The notes under the pieces are model-generated. The model ran no database searches, was not told the DNA's origin, and saw nothing but the letters and a program-made list of their open reading frames with translations. A stretch of DNA of 64,000 bases from Sordaria brevicollis (Eukaryota; Ascomycota; Sordariomycetes; Sordariales; Sordariaceae): the NCBI GenBank assembly GCA_033439795.1, contig JAUTDP010000004.1, forward strand, positions 2,728,001-2,792,000. Direction: 5' to 3'. This document shows positions 24,580 to 36,072 of the stretch, in pieces. How positions within the stretch are numbered: the first letter of the stretch is position 1; the number at the start of each line of letters is the position of its first letter. Position numbers and translations under genes: made by a program.

Positions 24580-25252
24580 GGCGCGAGATTTTACTGTAGT
24601 CAGAGGTGGAAGCTGTGCATGGTTTAATCATCTACGAAACTTGCTGTAAGATGAGGTTGAATAGACCGAATTCTTGAATTCGAGCTCAATTCCGTAACAC
24701 CTAGTTGAAAAGAAGAGATGCTCTTTGAACATCTTGATACTTCGTCTAAAAAGGTCATAACGTCTGCTAAGTGGCATGTCGCCCATCTTTACAAATACTC
24801 ATATTCGAGATCCCTCACTTCCAGTTATAATTGCCTCCACTCTACCAAATACACTTTGTCCTCCACAAACCTGGGTATATAAAAATTAAGAGAGAAGGAA
24901 AGGAGATGGAATCAATGCAGTACATGCTGTTGTAATCTTCGTTCGTCAGGCCTCTGACCCCCACAGTTGGCTCATGCAGATCAACCAGATATGTTCGGGG
25001 GCGGATAGCATCTCGACTCTCAGAGGTAATAAAGAAGCGAGTTGCGATGATATGCGAAGGAGGCTCGACCAGAAGCGGGTAAGAGGGGGTGTGGGTATCC
25101 CAAGTAAAGCTGCAATAAAGCATACCGTGACACCAAGTCGGTAGGTACCCAACGTCGTATAGTAGAATAATGGTCGTCGTCTGGACAGTTATTCAAGACG
25201 TTGGTGTTCTCATGCGCCCACGTTGTGCTCCTGAGTCCCGTAATTACTATAG
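24580..25252. other. Intergenic region before the SH3 gene
   Basis: About 670 bp between the relic gene and the stop of the SH3 gene. Frames here are short and unsupported. It probably contains 3' untranslated sequence of both. Confidence 0.6.
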
Positions 25253-27330
25253 TTAGTTTTGAGCACTCTCTCCGGTCTCCGTTGAACCATCTCCTTCGAT
25301 CGTTCGCCGCCAATGCTCAGGAAGGCACACGCACACCAGCGGGAATGCTTTGATTTCTCCGCTTATAGGAGGCGACACGTCCCGCATCTTTCCAGACGTA
25401 TTGGACACTCCGCTGTCTCGCTGAGCCTGACGTCGACTTTCCCATTCCTCGGCAGTCTCGTCCACCATGACGCCCGTTGCCCATCCGTCATCCCAAATGC
25501 CAACAACCTTGAGCATGTCACCTCGTTCAAGGGCAAACTCGTCAGCAGCCCGTGGCTGGTATGCCCAGAGTGTGGCAACTTTGTCGCCTGGGTGAATCTC
25601 GTCCTGAGAATAGTAGTCTTTGAAGAAGGGCAGCTGCTCGCTTTGTTGGCTAGGCACACCGCCGTTGGGTGATGACATTGGGGAGACACCATCTTCGCCT
25701 GCAAGAACTGAACCGCTGGACAGAGAACCACTCCTCTTCATCGTCGGCGGCGGTCGCAGAATACCAGTGGCCCGGTCAGATATCGGGCTGTCACGGTATC
25801 CATCGGAAGACGAATAGTCGTCGCCTCTCCTTCTGCTGGCTCTACCAACAGCATACGCGGCTGCCGTCTTCTCGCCAGACCCGGAGCTGAAGTCTCGGTG
25901 GGAGCGCGGAGACGGGGCATCGCCCTCGAGGGCCGACATCCGGGCTATCCTTCCACCTGGTGGCCCCAAGAATCCTTGGTTCAACCCGTCATTCTGTGTC
26001 ATTTGCCCCGTTGACGGTCCTTTCCTAGCAGGCGTCGGCTGGTTGAGAATGCTGCCATCCTGGCTTCCACGTTTCCTCCTCCGCAAGAAAATGCACGCGA
26101 AGATCAGCAGTGCCAGCAGAGCCAAACCCACCACCGCGCCCACGACAATACCCGCAATCGCGCCGCCTGATAATCCCTTCTTGCTGCCAGGATCTGTTAC
26201 CGGTTCGCTGGTCGAAGTAGCGCTTGGAACGGGATTCAAAGTTATTGATGGCGAAATCGAAGGTAGAACGACATTAGCGCATCTGGCCTCGGCATCGGAG
26301 TTGTAACAACACGTATCCGTCGCGTTCGGTCCCCCAGATTTGCAATAACCGCACAATCCCAGAAGACTGTCACCGTATCCACAATTGTCGGGCTCATTCG
26401 CAATTCCCGAGATACACTCGCTACCGGAGAGGGAGTCTGCCGGCAGTGCACACGTAGTAAAGTCGGCTCGAACCTGATCTGGGTAGTTGTCATTGGGATT
26501 TTCGCAACGGGAGCTGTCAGCGACGATGTTAGCCTCGCTGATAGCATATTGCGCCTGTCAAAAAGAAGTCAGCAAAGATAACCATCTAGTATTGCTTGGC
26601 TACTCACGCAAGTATCAGCGCAGATTGGCCGGGAATTTTCTGGTGAAAGGTTGCATTTGTTGACAGAATTCTGAATGACGCCGTTGCATAGTACGGTAGT
26701 TGCGAATCGCGCGTAAAGCTCAGTCGTGTTGGTGAGCTTAATCCCCCCACAACCGAAAAGATTCTGGAATCTGAGGCAATGTTAGTACCAAATGAAAGGC
26801 ATTCGAGATCTTAACCGACATACTTAAGTTGAACGTAATTTGTCTGTACATAAGATTTGAGTTGCTCATCAAACGTTGTGGTGTCTTTGACGTCCCTCAA
26901 GAACGGGCTAAAAAGAAAGAAAGTCAGTTTCCTGCTTTATTGATTTCCTCTTACAGAATGACAGAAAAGCAACGTACTAGAGCTTTACCAAGTCCTCGTC
27001 TGTCGATATCGAAGACACTTGGAAGGCGGAGCAAGCCGTCGAACCCTTGAGTGGTACGCACTGCGACATGGCTGTCGGGATTGCTGACAGACAAGTGAGA
27101 AGAAGGAGCTTCGTGCTGCTTTGTTTGCGAGAGACCTTTCTCTTTGCAGAATTGTGATTGATTATTTTGGTGATGTTTGTTGGTGCTAACTTTTGGCGTT
27201 GGGCTCCCTTTGCGGCACCGAGAGCCAACAACTTCCTGCTGGCTGAGTCGGGACCGTTGCTGTCGTCCAATCGCGGTCTGGGGATCCTCAATTCCAACTT
27301 AACGTCATATTCTTCCCCAAGTTGTATCAT
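25253..27330 (-). CDS. Single-pass membrane protein with Cys-rich ectodomain and cytosolic SH3 domain
   Basis: Exons from the C-terminus: 25253-26554, 26608-26770, 26824-26907 and 26978 to an uncertain start. The ectodomain has many cysteines (CVPLKGSTAC, LFGCGGIKLTNTTELYARF, PICADTC, CGYCKSGG) and N-glycosylation sites. One transmembrane helix follows (IAGIVVGAVVGLALLALLIF) with a basic stop, then a Ser/Pro-rich linker, and an SH3 domain near the end (ATLWAYQPRAADEFALERGD, DDGWATG, then FPLVCVCLPEHW). The layout recalls fungal cell-surface sensors such as Sho1/Fus1 types, but with one helix, so a role in wall or fusion signalling is a guess. Start: a signal-peptide-like segment (KLLLLTCLSAIPTA) lies just before the ATG at 27069, so translation must begin upstream. 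The only in-frame ATG is 27327-27330, unless another 5' intron exists. Confidence 0.75.
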
Positions 27331-29878
27331 GGCTCATAATCGAAGATCGAAATCAGAAACGAATGACGGTGGTCCCAAAGTCGGGAATATCTGCTGGAGT
27401 GATACTGCTCAAACTAGATCCCTAACCAAAAAGACCCTTGGCGTCGAGATGGTCGGCGATGGCGCGTGACCGAGCTGTGGGCTAGCGTGTGAGGAGTAAT
27501 CGCAACGATGACCGACGTCCAAGTAGAGACTGTTGTTGTTGAAATGACGTGTATCGCGAGGTTCCGGGTACGTAGGTAGAGATCGGATGGTAGCTGATGC
27601 TTTTGCGAAAGAATGGCAGACCGGCAATGCCTTGCTTTTGAGGAAGGGACAAGTCGGTCGGAAGGGATCGTTGTCGTTGCGCTGATGTTGTTGTTGTCGC
27701 ACACTGGTACACAACGCCGGCTGCAATGCCAATTGGGCCCTCTTTGTCGGCAAGGCAGGGCCGCTTGTACTTGGGTAACCTGGGATGCAGCTGAGTTGTT
27801 TGGAGTTGAGGCCGGCAGGTCGGTCTGAGGTGGTGAGGTGCCGTCGGGGTGCCTGAGAAGGGTTGGATCGTTGGATGTTGGGGAAGGTGTGTGGGTGCCT
27901 TCAAAGTCGGGTGGTTGGATGAGGAGCAATGCGCCCACTCCAGAGGAATGCACACCTGTCAAGGCAAGGTACACCCGTCGCAACAGAAGGGAGAAAGATC
28001 AGACACAGGGCGGGTTGCAGCTCCAGGCGCAGGAACAAACCACGCAGATGGTAAAAAAGATGATGGATAATAAAAAATTTGATGGCGCGACCGCGACCGA
28101 CACTCGACGATGGAGGCGGGCGGTGGACTAGTAGAGGGAAAAAAAAAAAAAAAAAAGATGATGAAGGCCGATTACCGACCCGACCAAGGTATTCTAGATG
28201 CAGCACGACCAATTGGACACGGCAGCAATCCCAACCTGGAGTTGATGATGACGGTCCAAGGCGAGACAGATGAATGCTGTCTAGGGACGGGAGAGTCACG
28301 ACGATTCCCGGATCGAGAGATCGTGTGGGAAGGGAGGAAATGGAGTTGGATTGATGACAGGACTGACTCCAGAACTCAGTCCGTCACTCGCAACTGCCAA
28401 ATGGAATAGCTGGTGGTCGAGACAATTGTTCCTGCCTGAGTCACCCAAGGCCCTTGGGTGACTTCTCGGGACTTTGACCCTGACTTGGGACACTGGTGGC
28501 TGTCCGCGGATTGGTGAGCGCAACGGTCCAATCTCGCTTGACGATGGCAGGCTCAAAGGTACTGTGTAAACCTTGCCTATTCAGGTTAGACAACCCTAGC
28601 GCTCTGGGCTTTGGCACCCCTGTTCAACCAAGGGCAGTTTCCGAAACTCCTTCCTTGCAACATCTGCAAAGCTCAGGAACAGCTTTGAGACAAGGCAAAA
28701 GCATTGAAGATTCAATCGGTGAAAACGAAGGCGCCACCAAGAAAACGATAACAGAGGTATTCGACAAACCCGATTGGCAAATGCAATATCTTCATAATTG
28801 TTTTCTCCGAGTTTGCGCATCCTCGACTCTAACACCGGCAATCCTGTCATCTCAACTCTTCCTTGCCGTAGTTGCCGGCTATCCAATATCCCAGGCGGCT
28901 TTCTAATTTCAACTCAACAACTTTTTGGCCACCTTCATCTTCGGTGGATATGAAACCGATATACGGGTTTCGACCACGGTAACAACAGAGAACCCGATAT
29001 CATGTCCTCTTCCGAGTATAAGTAAAGTCATACATAGTAGGCATCGTCTTCAACATCAACCTCGAGCCCAAAGTCCAGAGCCCAGAGCACGCGTCGGTTA
29101 TCGGGCTTCTCCAAATCCCGCCCCAAAATTGAAACGAACAGATAGCCGCGCGAACTTGAATGGAACCCCTGTCATACCAGAGTGGGGTTTCGTCTTGATC
29201 TTCCCCGGATTTCGGGTGCCGAACGTGGTTGCTTGGTCCAGGTATCCAGGGGAACTTGGTGTGGTGTGAAGAAGTCTCGAACTCCAAACATCCAATTCCG
29301 TGATCGTCCATCTGCAACAATGTCGTGTGTGGACAATCTTGATCAGATGTTGGCTGATTGTCTATTGAGACAGCCGAGAAAACATTCTTAGAACAGAACG
29401 CTTCGAAGTTGACGGTGTACACCTTTAATATCCGCCCTGAGGCGGCCCCAAGCGAGCGAACACCTCATATTAAGCTTCCGAGTGCCGAACCCATGGTTCT
29501 GGACACCATCAAGCGACTGAGTCGACAGATGAATATCTCGGTACGCAGCTACAGCATGAAACATTTGTGCTTATAAGCGCCAAGGGGCGGATTTCAACCG
29601 CTCGTCCTCGCCTTGAGTTACATCTGGGAAATCGGGTCCAGCTTCGAACGATTATCGTAAACAAGACAAACAAGTTTGGACACAAATACTTGGAGTTTGT
29701 GATATTATAGAATCAGGAGATTCTGTACCCGTTCTGACTAGATTGATATTAGCTAGAGGTAGGAACTATTCATAAACGAGTAAGTGTCCATCTGCATCAT
29801 ACATGATTTCTTAGTCTATCATGCCCCTTCTAGTCTTTTGCCCAACCCGGTTTGACAACACCAACGACATGAAAGACA
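27331..29878. other. Intergenic region upstream of the SH3 gene
   Basis: About 2.5 kb. It contains an A18 tract at 28139-28156 and several overlapping short frames, for example a plus-strand frame at 28496-28906 without domains or conserved features. I see no supported gene. Confidence 0.6.
28139..28156. repeat. Homopolymer A18 tract
   Basis: Eighteen A on the plus strand in a gene-free stretch. Simple, length-unstable repeat. Confidence 0.9.
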
Positions 29879-31636
29879 TTATTTCTTTTCCTCCTCATCT
29901 TCATCCTCATCGCCGTATAGCTCGCGCTTAATCGTTCAGGCCCGGTCAGTCATATCCGGCAAGCGAGAAAAACTTGGGGGGGTGAAGAAAAATGGACTGG
30001 AAACATACCATGGCCCTAGCCATCCACTCCATATCTGGATCCCCAGCAGCCGATCCTGCAGTAGCACCACCAGCGACACTCCCATGATGTTCACTAGATG
30101 GTAGCTCCAGAGGTAGTGGGAACAATGGATGATCATCTCCGCCTCCTCCATACACAAACGAGCTCTCACTCTTTCGACTATGCAAACTCCTTCGTGGCTT
30201 CGTTCCTGACAACAACGACCAACGCGATCCCCTCCTGCTGTTCGTTGGCAACTCGTATATCTGAGGTGGGAAGTCAGCGGCTGGTGTGAAGCTTGCTTCT
30301 CCTGTCTCTGGTGTAGCGGCGTCCAGGATCGGGTCTGGAACTGCTCGGTCAACTCTCCTCTTTCCGCCGCCGGCGGTATCCTCACTAGATCTCCTAGTAA
30401 TAACTCCTCCTCCTCCTCCTCCTCCTCCTCCTCCTCCTCCTCCTCCTCCATTGGTAACGACACTATTCCTCGTCATCCAGGTCCTTCTCTTGTTTTTCCC
30501 AGTACCAGCCCCGATTTTAGCCCCAGCCAACACCCCATACTCGCTCATTGAATAATGCCCCGGCGCCGAGCTGCCATCCGGTATATGAAACCGTCTATCG
30601 AACCTCGACAGCAGGTACGTGATAATCACCACCAACTCAATACCAAAGTTAAAACAATAAAACGCTGCCTTCGTCTGCGGCCAGGCCGGGTCATTCAACG
30701 GCCTAACCACAAAGTTCGTCGCCGCCCTGAAGATGGCCCCCGTAGCCAGCAGGCACGAAGTAAACGTCAACAGTCCAAACTTTGTCCTAAAGTGGCCCAC
30801 CCCAAACCGATCAATGGGTGTCCTCCTGGGAACCAGCGCAGCCGCCAAAACAAGCGGAATCGGTAAAAAAGCAATCACCCCCAGATACACCCCACAGAAA
30901 AGCTGTATCCCCTTATCGATCCTGTGCGTCCTCCTGTTGAGCGTGAAAAAAGACTGAATAGTAACCGTGATAACCATCACCAGCACGACAACAATGCTCC
31001 CAAACAGTCCCCTAAACAGTCTCGTCAGACCCTTGGACCAGCCGAAAAACCGGTGGTAGGCACGGATCATCCGCTGCGCGAAGACGAGGTTGGTGATGAA
31101 CAGCAGCAGCACTCCGGCGGCGACAAAGATTTGCGAGGCGATTGCTAGGTTCTCGTCGTCCGGGTGTAGGGCCCATGCGATGCGTGTCGCGAGGGCGACG
31201 ACGCGCGCCATGCAGAAGCCAAACAATAGGCCGGAGAATAAGAACTTGAAGCCGATGCGGCGGTTGATTTGGTAGATGGTCATGTTGAGGCCGGCTAGGA
31301 TCAGGAAGACGACGAGAAGGACGGAGCAGACGGGGACATCGAGGGAGGAGGTGGGTTTGCCGCCTAGCTGGGCTTGGTGGGGGAGGTAAGGGGGTCCGTC
31401 GGGTTCGGGCTGTGGTAGGTGGTCATGGTCATAATGGTCAGTGAGTGATTTTGATGGAGACAAAAGCACGTAGATGAGTGTTGATGAGAGTGGATGATAC
31501 CTATCCTATCCGGAATATGAAATGGGAAGGGTCATAAGACTTCAAAACATACAGGTGGCGTGCCATTCCCTCCGGCTCCCGTCCCGCCTCCCGTCCCGCC
31601 TCCGGAACTGTTGTTCGTTGACGAGCTGTTGGACAT
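29879..31636 (-). CDS. Seven-helix receptor-like protein (fungal family C-like GPCR, DUF3112 type)
   Basis: Exons 31553-31636, 30009-31409 and 29879-29926 give 510 aa. A short Ser/Asn/Gly-rich N-terminus leads to DGPPYLPHQAQLGG. Seven hydrophobic helices follow, including FKFLFSGLLFGFCMARVVAL, IASQIFVAAGVLLLFITNLV and FYCFNFGIELVVIITYLLSR. RFDRRFHIPDGSSAPG marks the family just after the last helix. The cytosolic tail is Ser/Arg-rich, contains a run of 16 glycines and ends RELYGDEDEDEEEKK from a 48-nt last exon. This plasma-membrane family is fungus-specific. The name family C-like GPCR is by database tradition, and no ligand or G-protein link is known to me. Both introns fit consensus sites with good branch points, and the start is the first ATG of the Ser/Asn-rich exon. 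Confidence 0.85.
30404..30449. repeat. Trinucleotide repeat coding poly-Gly
   Basis: About fifteen CTC/TCC units on the plus strand (GGA on the coding minus strand) in the tail of the seven-helix protein gene. It encodes about 16 glycines and should vary in length between strains. Confidence 0.95.
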
Positions 31637-33088
31637 CTTAAGAAAGCCTCTTTTTCTTCACTTGTGTCGGGCTAATCGAACGTCGACGGAAGATTCAAGA
31701 CAACGAGGAGGGAAGTGTCCATTGGATCTAACTGTTGTTGAAAATGTGATGACCAAGGGCTGTCAACAACGATAGCCACCACAAACAGCAGTTGTTCGAA
31801 TCTTCATCCTAAGGAGCAAAGAACAGAAAATGAAGAGCAATGGAGCGAGCGGGCCAGCCCGACTTGGGAAATCCGGCAAAACACAAATCATGATGACATG
31901 TGTTTGACCTGGTCTTTCTTAGAGAGTGAACAGAGGACAGACCGGTAATGATCTGGTGTGAGTTTGACAAGACACAGTCGGCTATCAGCAAGTAAGAGGC
32001 AATAAGCACAGCCGCAGGGGCAGGACATTGGCAGTGCGTATGCCGATGCAGGACTTCAACATTGCGTCTCTCAAGATTGATGAATGGCCAGAGGGTAAGA
32101 AAGAAGGATGGTTTCCGCGCTGTTTCGAGCCACTCTTCTGGTCAAGAGCAAACTCAAAAGTGAGGGTGATGATCCCCAACAGCCTTCAGCAAGCGAGGAC
32201 GGTGATGTAAAGGACTCGAGTCTCTCTTATTCTTGGGTGGATTTAACATCTCGAGCTACGCCCGTAAGGCCGGAAACTCAACAGAAGTAAGCCAATCGAA
32301 TTACATAGGACGTTCGTCGTAATTGTTGGATGTTCTTGAGTTAAGATTCTACAGACAGCATGCGGGTTCGGGAAGCAGGGCTTACTTGACGCATTACTTC
32401 CGGCAGACGGCGTGTTTGTGATGCGAATCATCGCTATTGTCGCGCCAGTACGTTGGTCTTCTCGAAGTGTTCTAAATTGCGCAAGTATGAAACTGAGGCC
32501 CTCTCATCTGTATGGTTCACCGCGCTCGGCGACAACATTGGAAACGCCCATCTTTGTTCAGAAAAAATTTTGAGCAAGAGATATCAACTTCGGACTGCGA
32601 GGACGAAAGACGAGGAGCGAGTTCCTCAACGTGGAAAGCAACGACGCGCCGAACTCATTCATCTAGAGAAATGGTTATCTGGTTTCTACATGAACTGGCA
32701 TGATCAAGACATATTTTCCCTTTCCTTCATTTACTCCTCGAAGTTACCAGTTTATTCATGAAGGGTAGGTACACCAAAAAGAGAACTGACTTGCTGAACG
32801 AAGCACACACAAGGAGTAAGACGTGGACCCCTGCCCGAAGAGACTGGGCCTTGTTGTCGGTGACCCAGATGTTCGATACACTACTTTGTCTAATCATGTC
32901 TCGCGAAAACAACAACGCTCACTATACGAACATGTGTTGTGAGAATGTGAGTCCTGTAGCTCCGTCGTGCGGGGAGCGTATTTATGGTTGCGCGAAGAAA
33001 TGTATCATTAAGACTTTTCGCTCTTCTATGTCCCTTATTCTTTCTTCTGAGGGCATAACACAATGAGGCGAAGGCAGGCTTGATATCA
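31637..33088. other. Intergenic region between the PP2A stop and the receptor-like gene
   Basis: About 1.45 kb between two minus-strand genes: the 3' region of PP2A and the promoter of the receptor-like gene. No frame is supported on either strand. Confidence 0.6.
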
Positions 33089-34622
33089 TTAAAGGAAGTA
33101 ATCGGGAGTTCCTGTCGATCAACGCATTAGCAAGGGGCTTCCGCGGCAGGTTTCTAGGAGTTGGTGGTGTTAAAAGCTTACGTCTCGAGACCATGGGTTC
33201 GCCAGCCCTCGGGCAAGGGTCGAATTGCAGGCTAGAAGTTGGTTAGCAACCCTGCGGAGCGCAAAGTCCTTTACAAAGGGCGTCGACGTACAATGTATAT
33301 TTCAGGTGTTCATCAATTTCCATGATAGCGGCTTGGTTACCGCACCTGTAGCAGTAGTTGGGTGCTGTATAACCATGTTAGAGGAGTCCGAGAGCAACGG
33401 GGATAAAGATCTGAAGGGACTCCGCTTACCCGAGAATATGGTGACAACGTTCCTGTCTTGCGACCAGTTATAACCCTCCATCACCAGCTGATGCGCTCTG
33501 GCGATAAGCGTCAAGCCGTTGTTGTGATTGAAAGCTTCTGAGATATCCTGGCCGAAGGTATAGCCTGCACCACGGGGCGAGATTCCCCATCCGCAACGGT
33601 CATCGGGGTCCGACCACAACAAGTCGCACATGGGACCTTCATGGGGAACCTCCTGGATTCTGTCGAGCGCTCTGATGTTGTCGAGCGTGTCGATGCTAGG
33701 GGAAAGACCGCCGTGCAAGCAGAAGATTTGGTTGTCAATCAGGGCGGTGAGAGGAAGGTAGTCGAAAAGATCGGTAAAGTACTTCCAGACGTTGGCATTG
33801 CCATATTTGCGCAGGCATTCGTCGTAAAAGCCGTATACTTGTGTGATCTGGCGCGACTCGTGGTTACCGCGCAAGATGGTGATGCGGTTGGGGTATCGGA
33901 TCTTGAGGGCGACTAGCAAGGTGACAGTCTCAACTGAATAATATCCACGATCGACATAATCACCTAGACACCGGGGCGAGTCGCATTAGAGAAGCTAGCC
34001 CTGACATGACGGGAGTTTTTGAGGTTGGAGACATACCCATGAAGAGATAGTTGGTGTCCGGGTTGGAGCCTCCGATCTTAAAGAGCTCCATCAAATCATG
34101 GAACTGACCATGAATATCTCCGCAAACGGTAACGGGGCATTTCTATCATCGGTCAGTCAGCGCGCCTGTGGTGAGTTGGGTAGAGAAAACTGGCGAAATA
34201 GAACACATACCACCGGCTGCACATTGGATTCGTCTTGAAGAACTTCACGTGCCTGTCATTATTTCATCAAGTCAGCATCGGACCCTGAACAACGGTGCGC
34301 ACGCGACCGACAACCCCTCGGCAGAACGACCCTTCCCCACGGTAGCAGCAGACGGCGGCAGCGACAGCGACAGCGGCAGGGGGGGTTTCGAATTGCGGGA
34401 AGCCAAGCCGGCGCGGGCGCGATCGCGGTGGTAAACGGCGGGCGGAATGATGGTGGGACCACCGACCTTCTCGCACAATCTCTGGACGTCAGACTCGGCC
34501 AACTGCTTGCAGTTCATCAAGCTCTCAATCCAGCCGTCCAGCGTCGGAATGGTAGTTGGCTCAAAGTTGGACGAGGTAAGCTCGGCGGGAACGCGCCCGA
34601 CATCCTCCATATTCGTATCCAT
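33089..34622 (-). CDS. pph-1: Protein phosphatase 2A catalytic subunit
   Basis: Seven exons: 34467-34622, 34211-34252, 34037-34142, 33430-33963, 33292-33364, 33182-33231 and 33089-33111, giving 327 aa. Metal-binding and catalytic motifs are all present: [31 protein letters not shown] and the late His in [32 protein letters not shown] and the C-terminus TPDYFL assign it to PP2A itself rather than PP4, PP6 or PPG. TPDYFL is the tail that is leucine-methylated and bound by B subunits. The N-terminus is about 18 residues longer than in animals. PP2A dephosphorylates Ser/Thr substrates in growth and mitosis as a trimer with A and B subunits. Intron 1 has a weak donor (GTCGGT) and is the longest, 214 nt. 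The symbol is by memory of the Neurospora gene. Confidence 0.96.
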
Positions 34623-36072
34623 GGTGCTAGGTAATTGGGCTTGCTGGATCGGGTGGTGCTGGAGGCTATTGCGGGGTTAGGTGGCGGGCGGTCGTGGGCG
34701 ATAAGAAGACGGTGATCAGGATGTCGTCGATATGGTAGCGGGCGGTGGTGATGGTGTTGAAAGCAATGACGTTGTAATCTCTTCGGGCGCGGCGCGGATC
34801 AAGCAGCAGCTCAAAATTGGGCAGGTGGAGGGTGAGCCGGGTTGCAGGGCAAGGCAGAGTCGCCTCCCGTGTTCTCCTTTTAGACCACAGGGGGTGAAGA
34901 TGGACGGGAATTGGTGAGTGCCAGCAGTGGTAGCTGATGCTCCAGACGGATTGACCTTTGTCACTGTACTCAAAGGACGTCTAGACGGGCTTCCCGGTCG
35001 CCGTGAAGCGATGTCCTATCTCGGCAGAGGGGTATACTGGAGGACGCAATCGAAGACTGGGGGGCAGAAATGTCGTCGTGACGTTTCGCGTGGTGTTGTT
35101 CCTTTTTTCGTGTGTCAGGTTGCTAGGTCAAAGGTAGCGGATTGTGGTGGTGACTGGGCTCCTAGGAAGGTAGGTAGGTAGGCGAGTGTTGAAGAGTGTC
35201 TAAAGGTGGAGGTCCAGGTGGGTGGGTGGTGCAGTAGCCACACACAAACGAAGTGGGCTGGGCAGCAGCTTTGAGAGATTGCGCGCCCTGGGGCTTGTAA
35301 GGCGGGTTCCATCGTCAATGTTGTTCCCCTCTGGCTCCCTAGCACTCGAGCGGCAGGCGCAACTGAATGGAGACCCGCCCGACCCTGCTGGCGCTGTGCT
35401 GGTGAAATTGGCCGGGGTGTGACTGTGAGTTCAGGTCGAAGCCGGGAGGTGGAAGGCAGGCTTGGCCCGGGTGGGTTCCGTCATTTGGCTGGATTGCGCG
35501 AGCTGGAGACACAAGCTGCCCTGGATTCAATGGATTGTGCCCAGCAGGACTGGGTACCCGCAAATTGAGGAGAGGCGGGCGGCGGGGCCTTGCGCCCAAT
35601 GTCAGCGGTTGGAATCCCCGCTAGCGTCCCTGCATCGTGTGTACTTCTCCACGCATTTATTGGGGTAAGGTACCTCCTGTCAGGGAGGGGCAAGGGGCAC
35701 ATTCCCGTCGTCTTCACGACGGGAGGAAGAAAGGCACCAACTTCGATGTAAGTAACAGCCCAACACGACTTCAACTCTCAATTACCTTGTTCTCACAAAG
35801 GTACTACTGTACTGTTTGATAGATGGCATCCGTATCCCGGAGACCATCACATGTGGTTGAGATGAAACGCTGCTACATGTGTATCAGAAGTGACACGAAG
35901 CGTCATCCCCCTTTGTCCGAGCACTGAGAAGACACGTTCATTTGTAGGAGCATGGATGCTCCTACTACTCTCATCATTGATATAATACCATTACTTTAGC
36001 TGCCTTATATATATATACCTCCAAGATCACTTCGGTAGGTCAACTCCCTTCATAAACCAAGTCCATCAGAAC
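34623..36072. other. Intergenic region between exo84 and PP2A
   Basis: About 1.45 kb upstream of PP2A and downstream of exo84. It contains a TA dinucleotide run near 36006-36017. No supported frame. Confidence 0.6.

Noticed and set aside
28496..28906. 136-codon plus-strand frame in the gene-free region
   Set aside because: No conserved motif; a 96-codon frame runs on the other strand over the same bases.
33182..33240. tRNA-like T-arm sequence (GGTTCGCC)
   Set aside because: The bases are part of the last coding exons of PP2A, and no cloverleaf can be drawn.
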